Positions 7,730 through 15,091 of a stretch of DNA of 40,717 nt are shown here, one piece after another; the first letter of the stretch is position 1, and each line of letters begins with the position of its first letter. This DNA is from Candidatus Bathyarchaeota archaeon (GTDB lineage Archaea; Thermoproteota; Bathyarchaeia; 40CM-2-53-6; FEN-987). Location: positions 1-40,717 of the forward strand of contig JALHTB010000020.1 of the NCBI GenBank assembly GCA_022865625.1, written 5' to 3'. A program made the position numbers and the translations under genes. The notes below the pieces were generated by a model. It did not search any database and was not told the origin of the DNA. It saw nothing but the letters and a program-made list of their open reading frames with translations.

Positions 7730-8425
7730 ATGAGCCAAACCGAAATTGGAAAGGCAATGTCTAGCCGCTCGAGGCTCCAGATACTAGAGCTCCTCTCGCG
7801 TAAGCCAATGAGCATCGAGGAGCTTTCTAGAGGAGTTTCTCTGAAGACCATAACAGTCAGACATCATGTCAACATGCTCAAGAGAATCGGACTTGTAGAA
7901 GAACACGGCGAAGAACGTCGGAAGGTCGGCAGACCTGTGATTAAATATCAGTCGACCCGCAAGCCCATGTCAATCCAGTACCCCAAGAGACAATACGAGC
8001 TACTTTCCCGCACGCTGGTGCGCGGCCTTGTTGAGAGTCTCGGAAGGGACAAAGCCGGAGAGACCCTCAAGAGAATCGGCCGAGACCTTGGCGAGGACCT
8101 AGCACACGAAATCGCTGATCGTCACAAGATCACACACTGGGATCCAGAGACATTCAAGAAGTATGTCGTTGAAGAGCACCTCTCAGAGATCGGAGCGATT
8201 CCCGAGATCATAGAATACGACCCGAAGAGGATACGCTTCCGAATGCACAACTGCGTGTTCTTCGAGCTGGCAAGAGAATATCCGGATCTCATTTGCGAGA
8301 AACTGGACGAGGGCCTAATGGAGACTTTGCTGAAAGGCACTGTAGGCAAGGCGCACGCAGATCAAACGAAATGTGTTGTCCACCATGACAGATTCTGTGA
8401 ATACATGATCCGATTCGCCAAGTAA
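7730..8425 (+). CDS. Winged-helix regulator with C-terminal cysteine domain, SufR-like
   Basis: Residues 10-75 form an ArsR/DeoR-type winged helix (SRSRLQILELL, SLKTITVRHHVNMLKRIGLV, then a GRP wing turn). The C-terminal part has the NC-VFFELAREYPDL-IC arrangement with C175, C189, C215 and C223. This resembles the COG2345 family that includes SufR, where three or four cysteines hold an Fe-S cluster that tunes DNA binding. It lies directly between hypBA and hypE, transcribed with hypE (32 bases to its chosen start). A redox or Fe-S-responsive control of hydrogenase maturation is therefore a reasonable inference. The cluster itself is not shown by sequence, and the cysteines could bind another metal. 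Confidence 0.72.
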   Translation: MSQTEIGKAMSSRSRLQILELLSRKPMSIEELSRGVSLKTITVRHHVNMLKRIGLVEEHGEERRKVGRPVIKYQSTRKPMSIQYPKRQYELLSRTLVRGLVESLGRDKAGETLKRIGRDLGEDLAHEIADRHKITHWDPETFKKYVVEEHLSEIGAIPEIIEYDPKRIRFRMHNCVFFELAREYPDLICEKLDEGLMETLLKGTVGKAHADQTKCVVHHDRFCEYMIRFAK

Positions 8426-8457
8426 ACCATTGAAGGCATGACTTGGAGGTACATTGT

Positions 8458-9510
8458 TTGTGCGGCGAGTACGTGTCAATGGCGCATGGTGCTGGCGGTT
8501 CCGCGATGGATTCGCTGATAAAACGATACATACTGAAGCACCTTGGCGGAAGCACAGCCGAAGTCCCGCTGGAAGCGCTTGACGACGCAGCCGTCATCGA
8601 CGGAATCGTTCTGAAGTCAGACTCGTACACGGTGAAGCCCCTGTTCTTTCCGGGCGGGGATATCGGACGATTGGCCGTCGCCGGTACCGTGAATGACATG
8701 TCCGTTGTGGGAGCCGAGCCGCTCGCACTTGCTGCAGGATTCATTTTCGAAGAAGGTTTTCCTCTGTCGGATCTTGAACGCATACTCTCCAGTATGAATC
8801 AAGCGTGCAAGGAGGCTGGTGTCGCCGTGATAACAGGTGACACCAAGGTCGTCGAACGTGGTGCGCTCGACAAGTTCGTTGTCAACTCCTCAGGAGTCGG
8901 AAGGAGAAGTCCACTCCTTGACAGAAACCTAAACGAGGTCAGGAAGTTCCGCGAGTGTAACGCGAAGTGGTTGCTCGATTCCAACATACGAGCAGGCGAC
9001 CAGATCATCCTCTCAGGTGCCATCGGAGACCACGGCATAGCCGTTCTCTCAGCTCGTGAAGGATACGGATTCGAGACCAAGATTCAATCTGACGCCGCAC
9101 CATTGAATCACATGATCGCGAAAGCATTGGAGGTCGGGGGCGTGGTGAGCATGAAGGATCCGACACGAGGAGGCCTTGCAAACCTGTTGAACGAATGGTC
9201 CGAGAAATCGAAGGTCGGAATCCTCATCCACGATGACAAGATACCTGTACACACAGGAGTAAGAGCAGCATGCGAAATGCTGGGCTTGGATCCTCTGGAA
9301 GTCGGCAACGAAGGAAAGGTCGCACTGGCAGTCGTCTCGGAGAAGACTGATGAAGTCCTCGCAGCTCTGAGAAAGACTGACTACGGAAGAGAAGCCGAGA
9401 TCATCGGCTGCGCGACAGATGAGTTCGACCTTGTGGCTGTGGAGACTTCAGTGGGCGGCAGAAGAATTCTGGCCAAACCGCTGGGTGATCCGGTGCCTCG
9501 AATCTGCTGA
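8458..9510 (+). CDS. hypE: Hydrogenase maturation protein HypE
   Basis: HypE converts a carbamoyl group, received from HypF on its C-terminal cysteine, into the thiocyanate that supplies CN ligands of the Ni-Fe site. The protein has the PurM/ThiL-like ATP-binding fold: AHGAGGSAM at the start, the DDAAVIDG strand, GGDIGRLAVAGTVNDM and DPTRGGLANLLNEW. It ends in PRIC, the essential terminal cysteine. Several starts are open. TTG 8458 is chosen because GGAGGT at 8445-8450 is then a well-spaced ribosome-binding site; TTG 8443 would place that site inside the gene, and ATG 8479 is a further option. From 8458 the length is 350 residues, normal for HypE. Confidence 0.93.
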   Translation: MCGEYVSMAHGAGGSAMDSLIKRYILKHLGGSTAEVPLEALDDAAVIDGIVLKSDSYTVKPLFFPGGDIGRLAVAGTVNDMSVVGAEPLALAAGFIFEEGFPLSDLERILSSMNQACKEAGVAVITGDTKVVERGALDKFVVNSSGVGRRSPLLDRNLNEVRKFRECNAKWLLDSNIRAGDQIILSGAIGDHGIAVLSAREGYGFETKIQSDAAPLNHMIAKALEVGGVVSMKDPTRGGLANLLNEWSEKSKVGILIHDDKIPVHTGVRAACEMLGLDPLEVGNEGKVALAVVSEKTDEVLAALRKTDYGREAEIIGCATDEFDLVAVETSVGGRRILAKPLGDPVPRIC

Positions 9511-9581
9511 TTCAAATGAAAGATATCCAAAAACGTTTAATCTGCGTCCGGGAGGTTCAGATGCCCGCTGACAACGAAGAC

Positions 9582-9687
9582 GCCCTGGTCGTTCAGCGGT
9601 CCAGGATGATGGCCTGTCACGCCATCGACGCGGGAGGTCAGCACCAACAAGTCTGATCCGCGAATTCGAATCCCGCCCAGGGCGCCA
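9582..9687 (+). tRNA. tRNA-Asp (GTC) with a 30-base intron in the T arm
   Basis: Acceptor GCCCTGG (9582-9588) pairs with CCAGGGC (9677-9683), followed by G73 and an encoded CCA. The anticodon arm is ATGGC-CTGTCAC-GCCAT, anticodon GTC. The 5' half of the T stem, GCGGG (9630-9634), is separated from the T loop TTCGAAT (9665-9671) and 3' stem CCCGC (9672-9676) by 30 extra bases. Removing 9635-9664 restores a normal 76-base tRNA. The insert folds on itself (GGTCAG with CTGATC). It lies between positions 53 and 54, a non-canonical intron site of a kind known in archaea with versatile splicing endonucleases. Confidence 0.9.
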
Positions 9688-9749
9688 ACCCCCTTCACAT
9701 CCATGACAAGGTTATCTACCAGGAAAAAGATTATCGAGTGGAGCACGAA

Positions 9750-10217
9750 ATGACCGAGACCGGCCTAGACGTACCATTCGTACCGACACCGAGACCCATA
9801 GTCCGCAGAATGCTGAGTCTCGCCGGAACCAAGCCCGGGGACCGGTTGGTCGATCTTGGCGCCGGAGACGGAAGAATCGTAATCGCGGCAGCGAACGAGT
9901 TCGGGGCCAAGGCACTCGGAGTAGAACTCCACCCGGATAGGTATGCGATCATTCGTAATAGCGTGCCATCGTTGAAACCCAACCTTGAAGTCTTGAGGCA
10001 GAACTTCTTCAAGACCGACCTGTCAAACGCCGACGTTGTGACGATGTATCTCCTGCCGTCCGTGAATGAGGCGTTGCGCAAGAAACTCGAGAGAGAGCTG
10101 CACAGTGGAGCCCGTGTAGTTACTCATGACTTCTCCATTCCAGATTGGACGCCTAGTCGCGTGGAGCTAATCCAGGGGCCGCTGGGGCTTCATGCACTCT
10201 ACCTGTACAAGATCTAG
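9750..10217 (+). CDS. SAM-dependent methyltransferase, aKMT (protein lysine methyltransferase)-like
   Basis: The 155-residue protein has a class I methyltransferase core: VDLGAGDGRIVIAA (motif I), VELHPDR (motif II acid) and ADVVTMYLLPSVNEAL (motif IV region). Small size and these motifs match the archaeal aKMT family, single-domain relatives of Dot1 that methylate lysines of many proteins in crenarchaea. No substrate-recognition domain is present. ATG 9750 is chosen; GTG 9738 is an in-frame alternative. It follows tRNA-Asp by about 60 bases. A different small-molecule or protein methyltransferase role cannot be excluded. Confidence 0.72.
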   Translation: MTETGLDVPFVPTPRPIVRRMLSLAGTKPGDRLVDLGAGDGRIVIAAANEFGAKALGVELHPDRYAIIRNSVPSLKPNLEVLRQNFFKTDLSNADVVTMYLLPSVNEALRKKLERELHSGARVVTHDFSIPDWTPSRVELIQGPLGLHALYLYKI

Positions 10218-10552
10218 AGTGCGCTATGGTGCGCAGACACACCGAATTCTAGACATACATCGAACAGGCTATGCAACAAATGACTAGCCAATGACAGATC
10301 CTGCAGAGTTGATCATGGGAAACAAATCGAACTCAACAGTCAGACGGAGACACAGGGTGTATGACAGCTCCTCCGAGAACGGCCCATTCTGTCGTTCACA
10401 CGCGCCAAAACGGGCGAATACCAACCAAGGGTTCAAATCTCATCGCCCGCGCCGCGCGACCGTGTGTGTGCCATGCTTCGGGCTGCCGTCGAGTTTTGAA
10501 CCCTCACGGGAGAAGTAGTTTTGTGTGTGTTGGGCGCTATGGTTCGGTCGCC
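10218..10552. other. Gene-free stretch with a T-loop-like hairpin
   Basis: No convincing gene is seen in these 335 bases. A seven-base stem, CGGGCGA (about 10415-10421) with TCGCCCG, encloses a loop containing GGTTCAAATCTC, which resembles a tRNA T loop. No T stem, D arm or anticodon arm can be completed around it on either strand. The frame of the downstream radical SAM gene is open through its last 190 bases but the translation there looks non-coding (several clustered Arg and Cys residues, no motif). Confidence 0.4.
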
Positions 10553-11323
10553 ATGTACGACGCGCTCGCTCGGCATAGAGCCATAGAATCAATCGTGACT
10601 GGCGAGAGCCCACGGGGCCAGCTCCGGAAGTACTACCGTTTCAGAGCAGACCGGTGGTACGGCGGAATAGCCACAGGCGATGTTGTCGGATGCGGCCTTC
10701 TTTGCCGATTCTGTTGGGTGTCAGACAAGATACTGGAACAACCTGACATATTCGGAGACTTCCTTGCTCCTCAAGAGGCTGCGCTGAAACTTCTCCGAGT
10801 AGCTCAAGGCAGAAACCTTGTTCAGCTGAGACTTAGCGGCGGAGAGCCCACTCTCGGAAGACCGCACCTGTTGGGCGTCCTCTCGGAGGTTGAGAAGGGA
10901 AACCGGTTTCGATTCATCCTTGAAACTAATGGCATTCTACTCGGAGCAGACCCAAGCTATTGCAGTGACCTCGCAGCATTCCACGGCCTACATGTTCGGG
11001 TTTCGCTCAAGGGATCATGTGAAGACGAGTTTGCGAGACTAACAGGTGCCAAGGGTGATGGCTTCACCCTGCAACTTGATGCGCTGAGAAACCTAGTTGA
11101 AGCCGGTGCAAGTTGCCACCCCGCAGTCATGTCGTCATTCTCAACGCGTGACACTCTACATGAACTAAGGAATAGGGTTTCTTCGATCGACCGCAAGCTT
11201 GCGGGTGACCTTGAGCTGGAGGAACTGATCAGATACCCGAGAGTGGAACGGCGACTTCAGAAGTTCGGGATCACGCCCCACGTGTCACATGATCCAGGAA
11301 ATGTTCCTGAACGTCTGATTTGA
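10553..11323 (+). CDS. Radical SAM protein of unknown substrate
   Basis: The motif CGLLCRFC (CxxxCxxC) near residue 44 binds the [4Fe-4S] cluster that cleaves S-adenosylmethionine. LRLSGGEPTLG follows with the GGE motif that contacts SAM, and ETNG is a further conserved strand. With 257 codons including the stop, it is a minimal radical SAM barrel without an obvious extra cluster domain, resembling activating-enzyme-like archaeal families. ATG 10553 is chosen because the 64 codons upstream look non-coding. It ends five bases before the 3' end of the opposing tRNA-Tyr gene. I cannot assign a substrate. Confidence 0.82.
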   Translation: MYDALARHRAIESIVTGESPRGQLRKYYRFRADRWYGGIATGDVVGCGLLCRFCWVSDKILEQPDIFGDFLAPQEAALKLLRVAQGRNLVQLRLSGGEPTLGRPHLLGVLSEVEKGNRFRFILETNGILLGADPSYCSDLAAFHGLHVRVSLKGSCEDEFARLTGAKGDGFTLQLDALRNLVEAGASCHPAVMSSFSTRDTLHELRNRVSSIDRKLAGDLELEELIRYPRVERRLQKFGITPHVSHDPGNVPERLI

Positions 11324-11327
11324 GAAA

Positions 11328-11500
11328 TGGTCCCGCGGGCCTGATTTGAACAGGCGATATTCCGTCTCGCGGGTGCGAGACTCCGGTTTCCGTTGTACGC
11401 CTAGTAGGCTGGACGGCCCGTGCCGTCGGCACAGGTCTACAGCGTCTCCGTCAGGCTGTTCACCTGGCTCGGAAGCTCTACCAGGCTGAGCTACCGCGGG
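11328..11500 (-). tRNA. tRNA-Tyr (GTA) with two introns
   Basis: On the minus strand, acceptor CCCGCGG (5' end at 11500) pairs with CCGCGGG (11332-11338), with A73 and an encoded CCA. The C1-G72 pair is typical of archaeal tRNA-Tyr. D arm GCTC/GAGC and T arm GCCTG-TTCAAAT-CAGGC are intact. The anticodon loop CTGTAGA (11436-11442) is cut off from its stem strands TTCCG (11470-11474) and CGGAA (11360-11364). This needs one intron of about 26-27 bases upstream of the anticodon (about 11443-11469) and one of about 70 bases downstream (about 11366-11435), near the canonical 37/38 site. Exact junctions are ambiguous by one or two bases; the 76-base solution lacks nucleotide 26. Confidence 0.85.
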
Positions 11501-11611
11501 ACCGACAGGACTCACCGAACGGCCCTGAAATAAAGATTGCCAGCGACAAACTCGGAGAATGCTTCACAGGCCCAGCAGGCATTCTGGATTCTTGTCGTGT
11601 TTGTCTGAAGC

Positions 11612-12067
11612 TCAGAACTTGATTTCAGTTTCTTCCTTGATGGTTCTGAGTGCGATAACTGTTTCCGTTCCCACGATCCCGTCGATCTCGCCGATCTTAT
11701 CGAGCACCTTTGCGAGCTGCTCTGATGTACTCGTCCTCATCTTGATTATTGAGTAATAGGCGCCGGTTACGTCGTAGACCTCGCAGACATCGTCCAAGTT
11801 CTGGAGTTCCGCGAGCACTTTCGCGTACGACTTTGGTTCCGCCCGAACGAGCGCGAATGCGGTTACCTGTTTCCCGACACTTTCCGGATCAACGATCGCC
11901 CTGAACGCCCTTATGACGCCGTTCTTCTGGAGTTTCTTAATTCTGACGAAAACTGTTGCTTCGCTCGTCCCAACCTCTTTCGCAATCTCGTTGAACGAGA
12001 CGCGTGCGTCCTTTTGGAGCCTTCTCAGGATCGCCTTGTCGACTTCATCCAGCTCAGGCAAGGACAT
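11612..12067 (-). CDS. Lrp/AsnC-family transcriptional regulator
   Basis: The 151-residue product has the N-terminal helix-turn-helix of the family (LDEVDKAILRRLQKDARVSF, then EVGTSEATVFVRIKKLQKNGVI) and a C-terminal RAM ligand-binding domain (AFALVRAEPKSYAKVLAEL, DVTGAYYSIIKMRT). Such proteins sense amino acids and act as dimers or octamers. It is transcribed divergently from argG, so control of arginine synthesis, as well as of itself, is likely. A minus-strand TATA-like GATATAG (about 12091-12098) lies 28 bases before the ATG, which suggests a leaderless message. The effector (arginine, lysine or another amino acid) is not visible. Confidence 0.9.
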   Translation of the reverse strand: MSLPELDEVDKAILRRLQKDARVSFNEIAKEVGTSEATVFVRIKKLQKNGVIRAFRAIVDPESVGKQVTAFALVRAEPKSYAKVLAELQNLDDVCEVYDVTGAYYSIIKMRTSTSEQLAKVLDKIGEIDGIVGTETVIALRTIKEETEIKF

Positions 12068-12155
12068 CCCGACTGAACTGTTTCTGGGAGCTATATCAAG
12101 AATTCTTAGCCGCTCATGAACAAGCCGTAAAGGATTTCCTATAATCGCGCAAGGC

Positions 12156-12178
12156 TTATTAATGAATCCCTATGGATT
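12156..12178 (+). promoter_or_regulatory. argG promoter with overlapping palindromic operator
   Basis: TTATTAAT at 12156-12163 is a good TATA box for argG (ATG 12223). Immediately after it, AATCC-CTAT-GGATT at 12165-12178 is a perfect five-base inverted repeat. Binding there would block transcription initiation. The neighbouring Lrp/AsnC protein is the obvious candidate to bind it. The palindrome is seen; the regulator is inferred. Confidence 0.5.
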
Positions 12179-12222
12179 AGGCGGACTTCATTACGAATCC
12201 GTTAGAAAGTAGATGATTGTCT

Positions 12223-13458
12223 ATGGTTGAACGAGCAGTTCTCGCCTATTCAGGCGGCTTGGACACCTCGGTAGCGGTTCCGTGGATTAAAGAGAAGTAC
12301 GACCTTGACGTCGTCACCGTGACTGTAAATGTCGGGCAGGGAGACGATTTTCAGGCGATCGAGCAGAAGGCCCTCAAGTCCGGCGCTGCACGACACTACT
12401 CAATCGATGTGAGAGACGAGTTCGCTGAGGAGTTTGTCTTTGCAGGTATCAAGGCCAATGCCCTGTATGGGGGTAAGTATCCGCTTAGCACTGCACTCGC
12501 ACGTCCGTTGATCGTTTCGAAGCTTGTCGAGATTGCTCGCAAGGAAGGAGCGGTCGCAGCGGCGCATGGGTGTACCGGCAAAGGGAACGATCAGGTCAGA
12601 TTCGATGTGGGAATCAAGGCACTGGCATCTGATTTGAAGATAGTTGCTCCGATCCGGGAGTGGAACATGACTAGGGCAGAGGAGATGCGATATGCGAAAG
12701 AGAAGGGGATTCCAGTTCCTGTCGACTTGGCCAAGCCGTACAGCATTGACCAGAACCTCTTTGGACGCTCCATCGAGTCGGGCGTTCTTGAAGATGCGAG
12801 CCGCGAACCACCCTCTGACATCTATGAGTGGACGGTTTCACCTGAGAAAGCCCCGAACGAGCCAGAATACCTTGAGATTGAGTTCAGTCAAGGCGTGCCA
12901 GTGGCTGTGAATGGAACCTCTCTGAACCCGGTGAAGCTGATTGAGAGTCTAAACGCAATTGCGGGGCGCCACGGCGTTGGGAGAGTCGATCATCTCGAAG
13001 ATCGTCTTGTCGGAATTAAGTCCAGAGAGATATACGAGTGCCCCGCAGCTGCGGTGCTGCTTGAAGCGCATAGCGATCTTGAGAAGGCCGTGATGACACG
13101 ACATGAGTTGTCCTTCAAACAGCAGGTTGACCAACAATGGTCGTTCCTAGTCTACACTGGCCTCTGGTATGACCCGCTACGTGAAGACCTGGACGCGTTC
13201 ATAGATGAGACACAGAAACGGGTGACGGGCAATGTTCGCATGAAGCTCTACAAGGGGCTCGCGAGTGTTGTAGGTCGCTCATCACCGATGTCTCTGTATG
13301 ATGCGAACCTTGCAACGTACGAGGCCGGCTCAAAGTTCGACCAACGTTGGTCGTCTGGATTCATTGAGATATGGGGGCTTCCCACAACGGTCGCCTACAA
13401 GATGAAAGCCAAGGCTCAGCTCGCCACTTCTGCGATTCCTCCTATATTGACTGACTGA
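12223..13458 (+). CDS. argG: Argininosuccinate synthase
   Basis: ArgG joins citrulline and aspartate using ATP, the penultimate step of arginine synthesis. The N-terminal AYSGGLDTSV is the N-type ATP-pyrophosphatase loop. AHGCTGKGNDQVRFD is the citrulline/aspartate-binding segment and EWNMTR follows as in the family. The 411-residue length is normal. ATG 12223 is preferred to the TTG two codons earlier. argH follows 143 bases downstream on the same strand. Confidence 0.96.
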   Translation: MVERAVLAYSGGLDTSVAVPWIKEKYDLDVVTVTVNVGQGDDFQAIEQKALKSGAARHYSIDVRDEFAEEFVFAGIKANALYGGKYPLSTALARPLIVSKLVEIARKEGAVAAAHGCTGKGNDQVRFDVGIKALASDLKIVAPIREWNMTRAEEMRYAKEKGIPVPVDLAKPYSIDQNLFGRSIESGVLEDASREPPSDIYEWTVSPEKAPNEPEYLEIEFSQGVPVAVNGTSLNPVKLIESLNAIAGRHGVGRVDHLEDRLVGIKSREIYECPAAAVLLEAHSDLEKAVMTRHELSFKQQVDQQWSFLVYTGLWYDPLREDLDAFIDETQKRVTGNVRMKLYKGLASVVGRSSPMSLYDANLATYEAGSKFDQRWSSGFIEIWGLPTTVAYKMKAKAQLATSAIPPILTD

Positions 13459-13601
13459 GCGGAAGCCGGCCATCAGACATACGGCAAGTCTGGGTCCTGA
13501 TAGGCGAAGCCCAATTCTAGGAATCGAAAGAGAGCCGAAACGGTGGCAATCAGAACAAGGACCCTAATCACGTAAGAAGCATCAGAGCTGGAGTCAGGCT
13601 T

Positions 13602-15059
13602 ATGTCTTCCCTGTATCGTGCGTCAAGACTCGGACCCGCAGACAGAGAGGCCACGCGATTCACTTCGAGTATTGATTCCGACAAGTACCTCTTTCAATCT
13701 GTCATCCAGATCAACCAAGCACACATCGTCATGCTCAGGCGAATGAGGATAGTCACCCGAAAAGACGCTCGCAAGATCTTGAAGGCGCTTGCGGAGCTTC
13801 GCACCATGCCAAGATCCACGAAGGCCGAAGATGTCCACGTGCTGGTCGAAGAAGCGGTAATCAAGCGTGCAGGCAAGTCCGCTGGAGGTAATCTACAGCT
13901 AGGGAAGAGTCGAAACGATCAGGTGGCAACCGCGATACGAATGCGCCTCAGACGCGAAGTTCTCCGAATAACAGACCTGCTCGTTGCTCTCCTATCGACG
14001 CTCCAGAAGACCATCCGAGATCATCACAAGACACTGATGATTGGAAGAACCCATCAACAACCCGCTGAGCCAATAACTTACGGCCACTACATGATGGCAT
14101 TCCACGACTCAACCCTGCGCGATCTCCAGCGTCTCGAAGAGTTCTACGCTCGACTGAATCTCTCACCCATGGGCGCTTGCGCTCTCGCCGGCACCAGCAT
14201 CCCAATCGACCGACACCTCGTAGCGGCCCTTCTGGGATTCGATGGACTCATCGAAAACTCATTGGATGCTGTCGGCTCTAGGGACTTTGCGGTCGAATTT
14301 CTAAGCGACATGGTGCAGCTTGCGGTCAATATCAGTCGGCTCGCGGAAGACCTCATTTTCCATATGACTCCTGAGGTGGGTCAGCTGCAACTGCCTGATG
14401 ACCTCTCATTCACGAGCAGCATAATGCCACAAAAGAAGAACCCTGACGTAGTCGAAGTTGCCAGAGCGAAGTGTGCTTTTCCCGCGGGGGCGCTCTCACA
14501 AGTCACGACGATCCTTCACTCACTTCCCACAGGCTATAACTTGGACCTGCAGGAGATCACGCCTCAAATCTGGAACGCCTCAAAGACAATGGAGGAAGTA
14601 CTGACCATGCTCCGCACAGTCATCTCCTCAACAAAGGTCATATCACTTGATTCTGGAAGAGCTGACCTGACCGCAACCACGGCGACCGAGTTTGCGAATA
14701 TGCTTGTGACCGATCTCGGAGTTCCCTTCCGTTTAGCTCACCAAATTGTGGCCTCGGCAGCGAGTGAGTTCATGAGAAAAGGATCGAAAGAATCGGATCT
14801 GTGGCCAAAGCTTGTCTTCGAGAAAGCGCAGGCCACTCTTGGAACCATGCCCGAACGCCTCAAGGATAGACTAGCTCACCTAGGAACTCTCGAGGCTGTG
14901 GTTGGGCGGAAGAGATCCATTGGATCCACTCAGCCAAGAGAGACATTGAGACTGCTCCACACCAGAGCTGCTGCTCTTCGGCAAGCCACTAGGCGCCAGC
15001 GTGCAAGACTCAACCGGCTTGCTGCGGCAGGTGCGCGATTGCGCAGGGAAGCCATGTGA
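13602..15059 (+). CDS. argH: Argininosuccinate lyase
   Basis: ArgH splits argininosuccinate into arginine and fumarate. The fumarase/aspartase superfamily signature SSIMPQKKNPD lies near residue 274, carrying the catalytic serine on a flexible loop. GGNLQLGKSRNDQVATA and GRTHQQPAEPITYGHY are the other two conserved regions. The 485-residue length fits the family. The gene follows argG and probably shares its transcript, though 143 bases leave room for its own promoter. Confidence 0.95.
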   Translation: MSSLYRASRLGPADREATRFTSSIDSDKYLFQSVIQINQAHIVMLRRMRIVTRKDARKILKALAELRTMPRSTKAEDVHVLVEEAVIKRAGKSAGGNLQLGKSRNDQVATAIRMRLRREVLRITDLLVALLSTLQKTIRDHHKTLMIGRTHQQPAEPITYGHYMMAFHDSTLRDLQRLEEFYARLNLSPMGACALAGTSIPIDRHLVAALLGFDGLIENSLDAVGSRDFAVEFLSDMVQLAVNISRLAEDLIFHMTPEVGQLQLPDDLSFTSSIMPQKKNPDVVEVARAKCAFPAGALSQVTTILHSLPTGYNLDLQEITPQIWNASKTMEEVLTMLRTVISSTKVISLDSGRADLTATTATEFANMLVTDLGVPFRLAHQIVASAASEFMRKGSKESDLWPKLVFEKAQATLGTMPERLKDRLAHLGTLEAVVGRKRSIGSTQPRETLRLLHTRAAALRQATRRQRARLNRLAAAGARLRREAM

Positions 15060-15091
15060 CAAGCTTGGGGCCGCCTCTGCCCCAACGTCGT

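Noticed and set aside
10425..10460. Possible additional tRNA from GGTTCAAATC
   Set aside because: No complementary T stem, acceptor pair or anticodon arm can be found on either strand, even allowing one intron.
10291..10552. Open frames upstream of the radical SAM gene, including a 64-codon in-frame extension
   Set aside because: The translations are rich in Arg, Ser and scattered Cys, show no motif, and no start signal is better than ATG 10553.
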